From the NCBI RefSeq assembly GCF_003019815.1, contig NZ_CP027773.1:1437001-1501000 (forward strand): a DNA stretch of 64,000 nt, given 5' to 3'. The position numbers were made by a program, and so were the translations under genes. Origin of the DNA: Variovorax sp. PMC12 (GTDB lineage: Bacteria > Pseudomonadota > Gammaproteobacteria > Burkholderiales > Burkholderiaceae_C). The notes under the pieces are model-generated. The model searched no databases, was not told the DNA's origin, and saw only the letters and a list, made by a program, of their open reading frames with translations. Of this stretch, positions 17,262 through 26,532 are shown one piece after another. Numbering within the stretch: the first letter of the stretch is position 1; every line of letters begins with the position of its first letter.

Positions 17262-20200
17262 ATGGACCTCCCCCACCTCACGGCGGGCAAGCGTTTCACG
17301 CTGCCGCGTCCCCCGTTGTCGGCCGATGCACTGCTGCTGGCGCAGCTGGCCATGCGCGAGAAAGCCGCCGGGCGCGCCACGGCGATGTTCACCGCCGATG
17401 CCAACGACGCCCAGCGCCTGATCGACGAGATCGCCTTCTTCGCGCCCGACCTGCGCTGCGCCCTGTTCCCCGACTGGGAGACGCTGCCCTACGACAGCTT
17501 CTCGCCCCACCAGGACCTGATCAGCGAGCGCCTGGCCACCCTCTGGCGCATCAGCCAGAAGGAAGCCGACGTGGTGCTGGTGCCCGCCACCACCGCGCTC
17601 TACCGGCTGGCACCGCCGTCCTTCCTGGCCGGCTACACCTTCCACTTCAAGGCCAAGCAGAAGCTCGAGGAATCGAAGCTCAAGGCCCAGCTCACGCTGG
17701 CCGGCTACAGCCACGTGACGCAAGTGGTGAGCCCCGGCGAATACGCGGTGCGCGGCGGGCTGATCGACCTGTTCCCCATGGGCTCGCCGGTGCCCTTCCG
17801 CGTCGACCTGTTCGACGACGAGATCGATTCCATCCGCACCTTCGATCCCGACACCCAGCGCAGCCTCTACCCCGTGCCCGAGGTGCGTCTGCTGCCGGGC
17901 CGCGAGTTCCCGATGGACGACGACGCACGCGGGCGCTTCCGGGGCCGCTGGCGCGAGCTGCTGGAAGGCGACCCGACCAAGAGCCGCATCTACAAGGACA
18001 TGGGCAACGGCGTGGCCACCGCCGGCATCGAGTACTACCTGCCGCTGTTCTTCGACGAGACGGCCACGGTGTTCGACTACCTCGGCCCCGACGCCACCGT
18101 GGTGCTGCACGGCGACCTGGAGCCCGCGTTCCAGCACTTCTGGCAGGACACCAACGAGCGCTACCGGCTGGTGCAGGGCGACCCCGAACGCCCGGCGCTG
18201 CCGCCCGAAGCGCTGTTCCTGAACGCCGAGCAGTTCTACCAGCGCGCCAAGCCCCATGCGCAGCTCGCCATCCGTGGCGACGTGCCCACCGAGGCGCCCT
18301 ACGCCGAGTTCGACAAACTGCCGCCGTTCGCCGTGGTGCGCGGCGCCGAAGACCCGCTGGTCGGCCTCAAGGCGCACATCGCGAAGACGCCGCACCGCGT
18401 GCTGCTGATCGCCGAGAGCGACGGCCGCCGCGAGAGCCTGCTCGACTTCCTGCGCGCCAGCGGCGTGAACCCGCCGGCCTTCGACTCGCTGGCCGAATTC
18501 GAAGCCTCCGCCGACGAAAAAGTCGGCATCGCCACCGCCGCGCTGGCGTCGGGCTTCGCCTGGCGCGAGCAAGGCATCGACCTCGTCACCGAAACCGAGC
18601 TGTTCGCCACCGCGCCCACCACGCGCCGGCGCAACAAGAAGCAGGAACAGGTCAGCGACGTCGAGGCGCTCATCAAGGACCTGTCGGAGCTGAACGTCGG
18701 CGACCCGGTGGTCCACACCGCGCACGGCATCGGCCGCTACCGCGGCCTGATCCACATGGACCTGGGCCAGGGCAACGGCCCCGACGGCAAGCCCCTCCTG
18801 CAGGAAATGCTGCACCTGGAGTACGCCGACAAGGCCACGCTCTACGTGCCGGTGTCGCAGTTGCACCAGATCAGCCGCTACACCGGTGTCAGCGCCGACG
18901 AGGCACCGCTGCACAAGCTGGGCTCCGGCCAGTGGGACAAAGCCAAGCGCAAGGCTGCCGAGCAGGTGCGCGACTCGGCTGCCGAGCTGCTCAACATCTA
19001 TGCCCGCCGCGCCGCGCGTGAGGGCCATGCCTTCCGCTATTCGCCGGCCGACTACGAGGTGTTCGCCAACGACTTCGGCTTCCAGGAAACCGCCGACCAG
19101 AAGGCCGCGATCCATGCGGTGGTGCAGGACATGATCTCGCCCCAGCCCATGGACCGCCTGGTGTGCGGCGACGTGGGATTCGGCAAGACCGAAGTGGCGC
19201 TGCGCGCCGCCTTCATCGCGGTCACCGGCGGCAAGCAGGTGGCCTTCCTTGCGCCCACCACGCTGCTGGCCGAGCAGCACTACCAGACGCTGGTCGACCG
19301 CTTCGCCAAGTGGCCGGTGAAGGTGGCGGAAATGAGCCGATTCCGCTCCGCCAAGGAAATCACCGCCGCCGCCAAGGGGCTGGCCGAGGGCCAGGTCGAC
19401 ATCGTGGTCGGCACGCACAAGCTGCTGTCGCAGTCGGTCAAGTTCAAGAACCTGGGCCTGCTCATCATCGACGAGGAACACCGCTTCGGCGTGCGCCATA
19501 AAGAGGCGATGAAGGCAATGCGCGCCGAGGTCGACGTGCTCACGCTCACCGCCACGCCGATTCCGCGCACGCTGGGCATGGCGCTGGAAGGCCTGCGCGA
19601 CCTGAGCGTGATCGCCACCGCGCCGCAGCGGCGCCTTGCCATCAAGACCTTCGTGCGCAACGAAGGCACCGGCGTGATCCGCGAAGCCGTGCTGCGGGAG
19701 CTGAAGCGCGGCGGACAGGTGTACTTCCTGCACAACGAGGTCGAGACCATCGAGAACCGCCGCCAGAAGCTCGAGGAAATCCTGCCCGAGGCCCGCATCG
19801 CCGTGGCGCACGGCCAGATGCCCGAGCGCGAGCTGGAGCGCGTGATGCGCGACTTCGTGGCGCAGCGCTACAACCTGCTGCTGTGCTCGACCATCATCGA
19901 GACCGGCATCGACGTGCCGACCGCCAACACCATCGTGATGAGCCGCGCCGACAAGTTCGGCCTGGCGCAGCTGCACCAGCTGCGCGGCCGCGTCGGCCGT
20001 TCGCACCACCAGGCGTATGCCTACCTCATGGTGCCCGACACAGAGGGCCTGACCAAGCAGGCGGCACAGCGGCTCGACGCCATCCAGCAAATGGAAGAGC
20101 TGGGTTCCGGCTTCTACCTGGCCATGCACGACCTGGAGATCCGCGGCACCGGCGAGGTGCTTGGCGAAAGCCAGAGCGGCAACATGATGGAGATCGGCTT

Positions 20201-20744
20201 CCAGCTCTACAACGAGATGCTCAGCGAGGCCGTGCGCGCGCTCAAGGCCGGCCAGGAGCCCGACCTGCTGTCGCCGCTGTCGGTCACCACCGAGATCAAC
20301 CTGCACGCCCCCGCCCTGCTGCCCGACGACTACTGCGGCGACGTGCACCTGCGGCTGTCGTTCTACAAGAAGCTGGCCACCGCGAAGACGCCCGACCAGA
20401 TCGACACGCTGCTCGAGGAAATCGTCGACCGCTTCGGCAAGCTGCCGCCGCAGGCGCAGACGCTGATCGACACGCACCGCCTGCGCGTGCTGGCGCGGCC
20501 CTACGGCGTGGTGAAGGTCGATGCCGCGCCGGGCATCATCAACATCACCTTCAGGAAAGACGCGCCGGTGGACGGCATGGCCATCATCCAGCTGATACAG
20601 AAGAACAAGCACATCAAGCTCGCCGGCAACGAGAAGCTGCGCATCGAGCGCGAACTGAAAGAGCCGAAAGACCGGGCCCAGCTGGTGCGCGACGTGCTGC
20701 GCAGCCTGGGCCAACCCATCGTCAAGGAAACCGCCACCGCATGA
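17262..20744 (+). CDS. mfd: Transcription-repair coupling factor Mfd
   Basis: Removes RNA polymerase stalled at DNA lesions and recruits UvrA. The 1160 residues carry the UvrB-homology region (about 1-330), RNA-polymerase-interaction domain (about 480-570, DPVVHTAHGIGRYRGL), the RecG-like translocase (about 600-960) with Walker A GDVGFGKTEVA, DEEHRFG, TATPIPRTL and QLRGRVGRS, and the C-terminal domain. Size and domain order match E. coli Mfd (1148). Its TGA overlaps the serB ATG (ATGA at 20741-20744). Confidence 0.97.
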   Translation: MDLPHLTAGKRFTLPRPPLSADALLLAQLAMREKAAGRATAMFTADANDAQRLIDEIAFFAPDLRCALFPDWETLPYDSFSPHQDLISERLATLWRISQKEADVVLVPATTALYRLAPPSFLAGYTFHFKAKQKLEESKLKAQLTLAGYSHVTQVVSPGEYAVRGGLIDLFPMGSPVPFRVDLFDDEIDSIRTFDPDTQRSLYPVPEVRLLPGREFPMDDDARGRFRGRWRELLEGDPTKSRIYKDMGNGVATAGIEYYLPLFFDETATVFDYLGPDATVVLHGDLEPAFQHFWQDTNERYRLVQGDPERPALPPEALFLNAEQFYQRAKPHAQLAIRGDVPTEAPYAEFDKLPPFAVVRGAEDPLVGLKAHIAKTPHRVLLIAESDGRRESLLDFLRASGVNPPAFDSLAEFEASADEKVGIATAALASGFAWREQGIDLVTETELFATAPTTRRRNKKQEQVSDVEALIKDLSELNVGDPVVHTAHGIGRYRGLIHMDLGQGNGPDGKPLLQEMLHLEYADKATLYVPVSQLHQISRYTGVSADEAPLHKLGSGQWDKAKRKAAEQVRDSAAELLNIYARRAAREGHAFRYSPADYEVFANDFGFQETADQKAAIHAVVQDMISPQPMDRLVCGDVGFGKTEVALRAAFIAVTGGKQVAFLAPTTLLAEQHYQTLVDRFAKWPVKVAEMSRFRSAKEITAAAKGLAEGQVDIVVGTHKLLSQSVKFKNLGLLIIDEEHRFGVRHKEAMKAMRAEVDVLTLTATPIPRTLGMALEGLRDLSVIATAPQRRLAIKTFVRNEGTGVIREAVLRELKRGGQVYFLHNEVETIENRRQKLEEILPEARIAVAHGQMPERELERVMRDFVAQRYNLLLCSTIIETGIDVPTANTIVMSRADKFGLAQLHQLRGRVGRSHHQAYAYLMVPDTEGLTKQAAQRLDAIQQMEELGSGFYLAMHDLEIRGTGEVLGESQSGNMMEIGFQLYNEMLSEAVRALKAGQEPDLLSPLSVTTEINLHAPALLPDDYCGDVHLRLSFYKKLATAKTPDQIDTLLEEIVDRFGKLPPQAQTLIDTHRLRVLARPYGVVKVDAAPGIINITFRKDAPVDGMAIIQLIQKNKHIKLAGNEKLRIERELKEPKDRAQLVRDVLRSLGQPIVKETATA

Positions 20745-21454
20745 GCGCCATTCAAGAAATCTCCCCCGGCCTGGTCATCCAGCGCGTGAAGCCGCCGCTG
20801 AAGCTGGCCGACTTCAAGCTGATCGCGTTCGACATGGACTCGACGCTGATCAACATCGAGTGCATCGACGAGATCGCCGACGCGGTCGGCAAGAAGGCCG
20901 AAGTGGCGGCCATCACCGAAGCCACGATGCGCGGCGAGATCAAGGACTTCAAGGAGAGCCTGCGCCGCCGCGTGGCGCTGCTCGAGGGCGTGCCGGTCGA
21001 GGCGCTGCAGCAGGTGTACGACGAGCGGCTGAAGCTCAACCCGGGCGCGAGCGAGCTGGTCGCGGCCTGCAGGAAGGCCGGCCTCAAGGTGCTGCTGGTG
21101 TCGGGCGGCTTCACTTTCTTTGCGAATCGCGTGAAGGAGCGCCTGGGGATCGACTTCGCGCGCTCCAACCTGCTCGACGAAGCCGACGGCAAGCTCACGG
21201 GCGAGGTCGTCACGCAAAGCTGGGGCGACATCTGCGACGGTGCCGAGAAACGCCGCACGCTGCTGGAGGTGGCGTCGCTCATGGGCATCTCGCCGCAGGA
21301 GACCATTGCCGTGGGCGACGGTGCCAACGACCTGCCGATGATGGGCGAGGCTGGTCTCTCGGTGGCCTACCACGCGAAGCCGAAGGTGCGCGAGCAGGCG
21401 ATGGTCGCGATCAACGAAGGCGGGCTGGACCGCGTTCTCGAAATACTGCGATGA
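20741..21454 (+). CDS. serB: Phosphoserine phosphatase
   Basis: Last step of serine biosynthesis: dephosphorylates O-phosphoserine. HAD-superfamily protein of 237 residues with the nucleophile motif DMDST near residue 32, SGGFTFFA, and the metal-binding GDGANDLPMM. It is shorter than E. coli SerB (322) because the N-terminal ACT-like domain is absent, as in many proteobacteria. Four-base overlap with mfd implies coupled translation. A dispersed repeat begins about 20 bases after its stop. Confidence 0.95.
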   Translation: MSAIQEISPGLVIQRVKPPLKLADFKLIAFDMDSTLINIECIDEIADAVGKKAEVAAITEATMRGEIKDFKESLRRRVALLEGVPVEALQQVYDERLKLNPGASELVAACRKAGLKVLLVSGGFTFFANRVKERLGIDFARSNLLDEADGKLTGEVVTQSWGDICDGAEKRRTLLEVASLMGISPQETIAVGDGANDLPMMGEAGLSVAYHAKPKVREQAMVAINEGGLDRVLEILR

Positions 21455-21473
21455 GATTTTGGGGGCGTGACTC

Positions 21474-21673
21474 GGGGCGCGCTCCCGCCGACGGGGTACT
21501 CTGCTCCGCGAATGTCCCCCGGCCTGCGGCCTCCTCCTTTATTTCGCTGCGCAGAGCACCCCGCCAGCGTGATCGTTCAGCGCACTTGTTGATCGGCCGG
21601 CACAACGGAAGCGCCCATGTGCGCAGGGCGCCGGGGGACATTCGCGGAGGGGAGTACCCGATGGCCTGCGCAC
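21474..21673. repeat. Dispersed palindromic intergenic repeat, copy A (shortened)
   Basis: About 200 bases filling the gap between serB and the Ldh gene. Aligned with the reverse complement of copy B (55243-55482) it is highly similar along its full length. It contains one complete arm (about 21493-21562, with CCGCGAATGTCCCCCGG and CCTCCTCCTTTATTTCGCTG) and a truncated opposite arm (about 21631-21659, ending CATTCGCGGAGGGGAGTACC). About 39 bases of that second arm are missing relative to copy B. It has no coding capacity I would trust. No known repeat family comes to mind. Confidence 0.85.
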
Positions 21674-21710
21674 AAGCCCTGAACAACAGCAAACAACACG
21701 ACGAGACAAC

Positions 21711-22775
21711 ATGACCGACACCACCCCGCTCTACAACGCCGACGCCCTCAAGGACTACGCCAGCGCCCTCCTCCAGAAAGCCGGGCTCGAAGCATCCAAG
21801 GCCGACAGCGTGGCCCGCACCCTGGTCGAAGGCGATCTGCTGGGCCACGACACCCACGGCCTCGCGCTGCTGGCCGGGTATGTGAAGGAACTGGAATCGG
21901 GCGGCATGACCCGCGACGGCACACCCGAAGTGCTGTCCGACCGCCCCGCCGCCGTGCTGTGGGACGGCAAGCGACTGCCCGGCCCGTGGCTCATGGACCA
22001 GGGCATGGACCTGCTGGTGCCCCGCGCGCGCGAACTGGGCACCGCCTCGCTCGTCATCCGTCGCAGCCACCACATCGCCTGCCTCGCCGTCTACATGCTG
22101 CGCGCGCTGCAGGAAGACATGCTCATGCTGCTCGCCTGCTCCGACCCCAACACCGCCAGCGTCGCGCCCTTCGGCGGCACGCAGGCCGTGTTCACGCCCA
22201 ATCCGCTGGCCATGGGCTTTCCGCTGTCGCAGGGCGGCGTGATGGTCGACATCTCGGCGTCCATCACCACCAACGGCATGAGCAACCGCAAGCGCGCCGC
22301 CGGCGAGACCTTCGCCGAGGAATGGCTGATCGACGCCGCCGGCAAGCCGTCGAACGACCCGCAGGTGCTGTTCGACCAGCCGCCCGGCACGCTGCTGCCC
22401 GTGGGCGGCCTGAGCCACGGCCACAAGGGCTACGGCATGGCGCTGCTGGTCGAGACGCTCACCGCCGGCCTCGCGGGCCACGGCCGGGCCGACCCGCCCG
22501 AAGGCTGGGGCGCCACGGTGCACATCACGCTGCACGACCTGAACGCCTTCGGCGGCAAGGACGCCTTCCTGCGCCAGATGGACCACGTGGCCGCGCAGTG
22601 CCGCGCCAACACGCCCATCGACCCGGCCAAGCCTGTGCGGCTGCCGGGCGAAGGCGGTCTGAAGCGTCGGGATGCGCAATCGAGGAACGGGGTGCGGCTG
22701 CACCCGTCGATCGCGCGTGCGCTGCACGATGCCGAGCAGCGCTACGGCCTGCGGCTGGCGCAGGCGCTGGTCTAG
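21711..22775 (+). CDS. Ldh-family (malate/L-lactate dehydrogenase type) oxidoreductase
   Basis: NAD(P)-dependent 2-oxoacid/2-hydroxyacid oxidoreductase of the YbjC/YlbC (MDH/LDH) superfamily, 354 residues. Family marks: EGDLLGHDTHG near the N-terminus with the conserved His, RRSHHIACLAVY, NTASVAPFGG, PNPLAMGFP and SHGHKGYGMALLVE. Substrate within the family (malate, lactate, ureidoglycolate, delta-pyrroline-carboxylate type acids) cannot be fixed by eye. It stands alone after repeat copy A and converges with the DUF6172 gene. Confidence 0.88.
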   Translation: MTDTTPLYNADALKDYASALLQKAGLEASKADSVARTLVEGDLLGHDTHGLALLAGYVKELESGGMTRDGTPEVLSDRPAAVLWDGKRLPGPWLMDQGMDLLVPRARELGTASLVIRRSHHIACLAVYMLRALQEDMLMLLACSDPNTASVAPFGGTQAVFTPNPLAMGFPLSQGGVMVDISASITTNGMSNRKRAAGETFAEEWLIDAAGKPSNDPQVLFDQPPGTLLPVGGLSHGHKGYGMALLVETLTAGLAGHGRADPPEGWGATVHITLHDLNAFGGKDAFLRQMDHVAAQCRANTPIDPAKPVRLPGEGGLKRRDAQSRNGVRLHPSIARALHDAEQRYGLRLAQALV

Positions 22776-22788
22776 ACCGGAGGCAGGC

Positions 22789-23118
22789 TCAGTCTTCTTC
22801 GGTTTCTGAAGAGCCGGGAGCGGCTTCGCCCGCCGGCCGCGGCTTGCGCTTGCCGGGCTTGGCCACGACCTCGACATAGAACTGCCTGCCGCCGTCCTTG
22901 ACCACGCCGTCGATCAGGCCGGTGATGGCCGAGAGGTGGACGACTTCGGCCGATTCCTCGGCTGCGCCGAACTTGCAGTCGAAGTCCCAGAAGTCGGCGC
23001 CTTCGGGCAATTCGCGCCGCCGCTCGCGCTTGATGTACTTGCGGATCTCGTGCTTGATGGCTTCGAGGAGACGGTCGGGGTGCTTGCCCTCGACCTGAAG
23101 CTGAAAGGTTTTTCTCAT
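22789..23118 (-). CDS. DUF6172-family protein
   Basis: A 109-residue cytoplasmic protein that matches the conserved betaproteobacterial DUF6172 family as I recall it: MRKTFQLQVEGKHPDR, AIKHEIRKYIKRERRR, and DFWDFDCKFG, followed by a basic, Pro-rich tail and an acidic end. Function unknown. The start at 23118 gives the family N-terminus; a longer frame is probably not translated. Divergent from the deacetylase gene. Confidence 0.78.
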   Translation of the reverse strand: MRKTFQLQVEGKHPDRLLEAIKHEIRKYIKRERRRELPEGADFWDFDCKFGAAEESAEVVHLSAITGLIDGVVKDGGRQFYVEVVAKPGKRKPRPAGEAAPGSSETEED

Positions 23119-23244
23119 GGGTGATCGTAACCAATGTGAAAGCCGCCCAATCCGGCACCGCCCGATGCCCCGGATGGGCACCGATCTTGCTCGCTACCAT
23201 GGCTGCCAGGCAACAGATACCGCGGCGGCCATGCCGATTCACCC

Positions 23245-24267
23245 ATGCTGACCTTCTTTCATCCGGAGCAACTGCTGCACCACCCGCGCAGCTACCTGTC
23301 GCGCGGGCAGATGCGCACCCCGCAGGAAATTCCGGAGCGCGCGCTGCGGCTCGTCGCCGCCGTGCAGTCGCTCGGCTTCGACCTCCGGACGCCGGGCGAT
23401 GCCGGCATGGCGCCGCTGGCCACCGTGCACAGCGGCGATTACCTGCGCTTTCTAGAGGAAGCCCACGGCGAATGGAAGCAGATGCCGCCCGACTGGGGCG
23501 ACGAGGTGATGTCGAACGTCTACGTGCGCGAGCCCAACCGCCTGCGCGGCATCCTGGCCAGGGCGGCGCGCTACCTGGCCGACGGCAGTTGCCCGGTCGG
23601 GGCCGAGACCTGGCGTTCGGCGTACTGGTCGGCCCAGAGCGCGGTGGCCGGCGCGGCGGCCATCAACGACGGCGCCCGCGCGGCCTATGCGCTGTGCCGC
23701 CCGCCCGGCCACCATGCCCGCGTCGATGCGGCCGGCGGCTTCTGCTACCTCAACAACGCAGCCATTGCCGCGCAGGCATTGCGCGGGCGCTTCGCTCGCG
23801 TGGCGGTGCTCGACACCGACATGCACCATGGCCAGGGCATACAGGAGATCTTCTACGGGCGCAGCGACGTGATGTACGTGTCGATCCACGGCGACCCGAC
23901 CAACTTCTACCCGGCCGTGGCCGGCTACGAGGACGAACGCGGCGCCGACGAGGGCGAAGGCTTCAACGTCAACTTCCCGATGCCGCACGGCGCACCGGAA
24001 GCGGTCTTCTTCGAGCGGCTCGACGACGCAACGCAGGTGCTGCGGCGCTTCGCGCCCGATGCGCTGGTTCTGGCGCTGGGCTTCGACATCTACAAGGACG
24101 ATCCGCAGTCGCAGGTGGCGGTGACGACCGAGGGCTTCGGGCGCTTGGGCAAGGCTGTTGGCGCGCTGGGCCTGCCGACGCTGATCGTGCAGGAAGGCGG
24201 CTATCACCTCGAGAGCCTGGAAGCCAACGCAAGCGCCTTCTTCGGGGGATTCGCGGATATCGCGTGA
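23245..24267 (+). CDS. Histone-deacetylase-family amidohydrolase
   Basis: Zinc-dependent deacetylase of 340 residues. Bacterial members of this fold often act on acetylpolyamines. Active-site motifs are complete: PPGHHARVDAAGGFCYLNN (tandem His), DTDMHHGQG (Asp and His zinc ligands), the second zinc Asp in LGFDIYKDDP and the catalytic Tyr in QEGGYHLE. The N-terminus has the ~35-residue insertion (WKQMPPDWGDEV region) of acetylpolyamine amidohydrolase-like proteins. Substrate is inferred from family only. Confidence 0.88.
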   Translation: MLTFFHPEQLLHHPRSYLSRGQMRTPQEIPERALRLVAAVQSLGFDLRTPGDAGMAPLATVHSGDYLRFLEEAHGEWKQMPPDWGDEVMSNVYVREPNRLRGILARAARYLADGSCPVGAETWRSAYWSAQSAVAGAAAINDGARAAYALCRPPGHHARVDAAGGFCYLNNAAIAAQALRGRFARVAVLDTDMHHGQGIQEIFYGRSDVMYVSIHGDPTNFYPAVAGYEDERGADEGEGFNVNFPMPHGAPEAVFFERLDDATQVLRRFAPDALVLALGFDIYKDDPQSQVAVTTEGFGRLGKAVGALGLPTLIVQEGGYHLESLEANASAFFGGFADIA

Positions 24268-24333
24268 TGGTCTTGGCGGCGGCGGCCGCCGCGCTGTGTA
24301 CAGTCGGCGCTTCGAATGGAAGCAGGTGAAGAC

Positions 24334-24561
24334 ATGGCGCGCGCAAACGACTGGGCAAGCAAGGTGATGGCATTGATCAACGGTGGCAACCCCACCGCAG
24401 CCATCGCGCAGATCAAGGTCGCGCCCTCGGTCAAGGACCTGAAGGCGCTGCAGACCATCATGACGCTCTCGAAAATGAAAGGCCGCTATCCGAACGTGGA
24501 TGCGGCCATTGCGGACAACCTGGAGCTCCTCGCAGCGCCCCGGCTGCACCGCTCGCCGTGA
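24334..24561 (+). CDS. Small hypothetical protein
   Basis: A 75-residue protein with no signal peptide and no recognised domain, predicted helical (VKDLKALQTIMTLSKMKGRYP). The start at 24334 has AGGTGAAG about seven bases upstream; an earlier ATG at 24316 would add six residues. It follows the deacetylase gene in the same direction by 66 bases and ends one base before the convergent aminotransferase stop. The good ribosome-binding site is the main support. Confidence 0.55.
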   Translation: MARANDWASKVMALINGGNPTAAIAQIKVAPSVKDLKALQTIMTLSKMKGRYPNVDAAIADNLELLAAPRLHRSP

Positions 24562-24562
24562 T

Positions 24563-25750
24563 TTACAGCGCCTGACCCAGGCGCTTCACGCCCTCTTCGA
24601 TCTTGGCCACGTCGGCCGTCGCGAAGCTCAGGCGCAGCGTGGCCACGTCGGGCTTCTCGGCGAAAAACGGCGCGCCGGGCACGAAGGCCACGAGCTTCTC
24701 GATGGCGCGCTTGGCCAGTTCGTTCGCATCGGCCAGCTTGCCGTTGGCGCCCGTGAGGCGCGCCCAGAAGAACAGGCCGCCGTTGGGCTGGGTGAAGCTC
24801 ACCGCGTCGCCCAGTTCGCGCTTGAGCGCATTGCCCATGGCCTGCGCGCGCTGGCCGTACACCTCGCGCACGTGCGCCAGCGTGGCCGGCATGCGGCCGC
24901 TCTTGAGGTACTGGGCCGCCGTGGCTTGCGAGAAGGTGCTGGTGTGCGCGTCGCTGAACTGCTTGCACATGGTGGCCTTGGCCAGCAGCTCGGGCGGGGC
25001 GATCATCCAGCCGATGCGAAGGCCCGGGCTCAGCACCTTGCTCAGGCTGCCGCAGTGCGCCAGCAGCTCGCGGCTGCCGGGCACGTCCTTGCTCAGGGCC
25101 ATGATCGACGGCGGCGGGGCTTCGCCGAAGTACAGGTCGCCGTAGGGGTCGTCCTCGACGATCAGCGTCTGGTACTTCACGGCCAGCTCCAGCACCTTCT
25201 TGCGGCGCTCCAGGCTCAGCATGGCACCGCTGGGGTTGCCGAAGGTGGGAATCAGGTAGACGAACTTGGGCTTGTGCTCGGCGATGAGCTTCTCGAGCTC
25301 GTCGGTCTTCACGCCGTTGGCGTCGATGGGTGCGCTGATGAGCTGCGCGCCGTACAGGCGGAAGCACTGGATGGTGGCCAGGAAGGTCGGGCCCTCGACG
25401 ATCACCTTGTCGCCGGGCGAGATCATGGTCTTGCCCAGCAGGTCCAGCGCCTGCTGGCTGCCGGTGGTGACGATCAGTCCGGAGGGGTCGACCTCGACGC
25501 CCTTGGTCTTCATGAAGGCGCTCAGCTGCGTGCGCAGCGGCTCGTAGCCTTCGGTGGCGCCGTATTGCAGCGCGCCGCCGGGTTCTTCGGTGAGTGCCTT
25601 GTTGCTCGCCTCCTTGAGGCCCTCGACGTCGAACATGGCGCTGTCAGGGAAGCCGCCCGCGAAGCTGATGATGCCGGGCTTGCCCAGCAGCTTGAAGAGT
25701 TCGCGGATGGCGGAGGTCTCGACGTTGTCGAGTCGGGAGGCGAATTGCAT
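24563..25750 (-). CDS. PLP-dependent aminotransferase (class I/II)
   Basis: Fold-type I aminotransferase of 395 residues in the group that includes LysN/2-aminoadipate and kynurenine aminotransferases. Visible are ISFAGGFPD near the N-terminus, YGATEGYEPLR, FGNPSG, and the PLP lysine in SLSKVLSPGLRIGW. The start at 25750 is chosen because AGAGAG lies about seven bases upstream and the family begins MQFASR-like; a frame reaching further upstream would cross into the divergent endonuclease gene. Substrate not determinable. Confidence 0.87.
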   Translation of the reverse strand: MQFASRLDNVETSAIRELFKLLGKPGIISFAGGFPDSAMFDVEGLKEASNKALTEEPGGALQYGATEGYEPLRTQLSAFMKTKGVEVDPSGLIVTTGSQQALDLLGKTMISPGDKVIVEGPTFLATIQCFRLYGAQLISAPIDANGVKTDELEKLIAEHKPKFVYLIPTFGNPSGAMLSLERRKKVLELAVKYQTLIVEDDPYGDLYFGEAPPPSIMALSKDVPGSRELLAHCGSLSKVLSPGLRIGWMIAPPELLAKATMCKQFSDAHTSTFSQATAAQYLKSGRMPATLAHVREVYGQRAQAMGNALKRELGDAVSFTQPNGGLFFWARLTGANGKLADANELAKRAIEKLVAFVPGAPFFAEKPDVATLRLSFATADVAKIEEGVKRLGQAL

Positions 25751-25859
25751 GGTTTGGCTCTCTTTCTGGGGTGCCATTGTCGCGAAAGCCGCGGGCAATA
25801 AAGCTGCGTAAGGCTTTGGCCTTTCAACGATATATTGCGCTAACGCCGACCTCCGCCCC

Positions 25860-26507
25860 ATGAAAAAAGAAAACATCCCGCTCTTCTTCGCCACGCTGCA
25901 GGCGGCCAACCCGGAACCCCAGACCGAACTCGAATACACCACGCCCTTCGAGCTGCTGGCCGCCGTGCTGCTGTCCGCGCAGGCCACCGACGTGGGCGTG
26001 AACAAGGCCACGCGCAAGCTGTTCCCGGTGGCGAACACGCCGCAGGCCATCCTTGACCTCGGCGTGGAGGGGCTGGAGGACTACATCAAGACCATCGGCC
26101 TGTACCGCAGCAAGGCCAGGCACCTGATCGAGACATGCCGCATGCTGGTGGAGCAGCACGGCGGCCAAGTGCCGCGCACCCGCGCCGAGCTGGAAGCGCT
26201 GCCCGGCGTCGGCCGCAAGACCGCCAACGTGGTGCTGAACGTGGCCTTCGGCGAGGCCACCATCGCGGTCGACACGCACATCTTCCGCATGGGCAACCGC
26301 ACCGGGCTCGCGCCGGGCAAGACGCCGCTGGAGGTGGAACTCAAGCTGGAGAAGCGCGTCCCATTGCAGTACCGGCTGCACGCGCATCACTGGCTCATCC
26401 TGCACGGGCGCTACGTCTGCGTTGCGCGCAAGCCGCGTTGCTGGGAATGCGCGGTCGCCACCTTCTGCGACTACAAGCCCAAGACACCCGCGCCGAAGAC
26501 GGCCTGA
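25860..26507 (+). CDS. nth: Endonuclease III (DNA glycosylase/AP lyase)
   Basis: Removes oxidised pyrimidines and nicks the abasic site. The 215 residues carry the helix-hairpin-helix LPGVGRKTANVV with the catalytic Lys, the catalytic Asp in VDTHIFR, and the C-terminal 4Fe-4S ligands in the order C-x6-C-x2-C-x5-C (from CVARKPRCWEC). Length and motif order match E. coli Nth. The following gene starts 25 bases downstream. Confidence 0.97.
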   Translation: MKKENIPLFFATLQAANPEPQTELEYTTPFELLAAVLLSAQATDVGVNKATRKLFPVANTPQAILDLGVEGLEDYIKTIGLYRSKARHLIETCRMLVEQHGGQVPRTRAELEALPGVGRKTANVVLNVAFGEATIAVDTHIFRMGNRTGLAPGKTPLEVELKLEKRVPLQYRLHAHHWLILHGRYVCVARKPRCWECAVATFCDYKPKTPAPKTA

Positions 26508-26532
26508 AGAAACACATCCGACGACACACCGA

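Noticed and set aside
17196..20714. 1172-residue open frame antisense to mfd
   Set aside because: Shadow of mfd in high-GC DNA; no signal, domain or ribosome-binding site.
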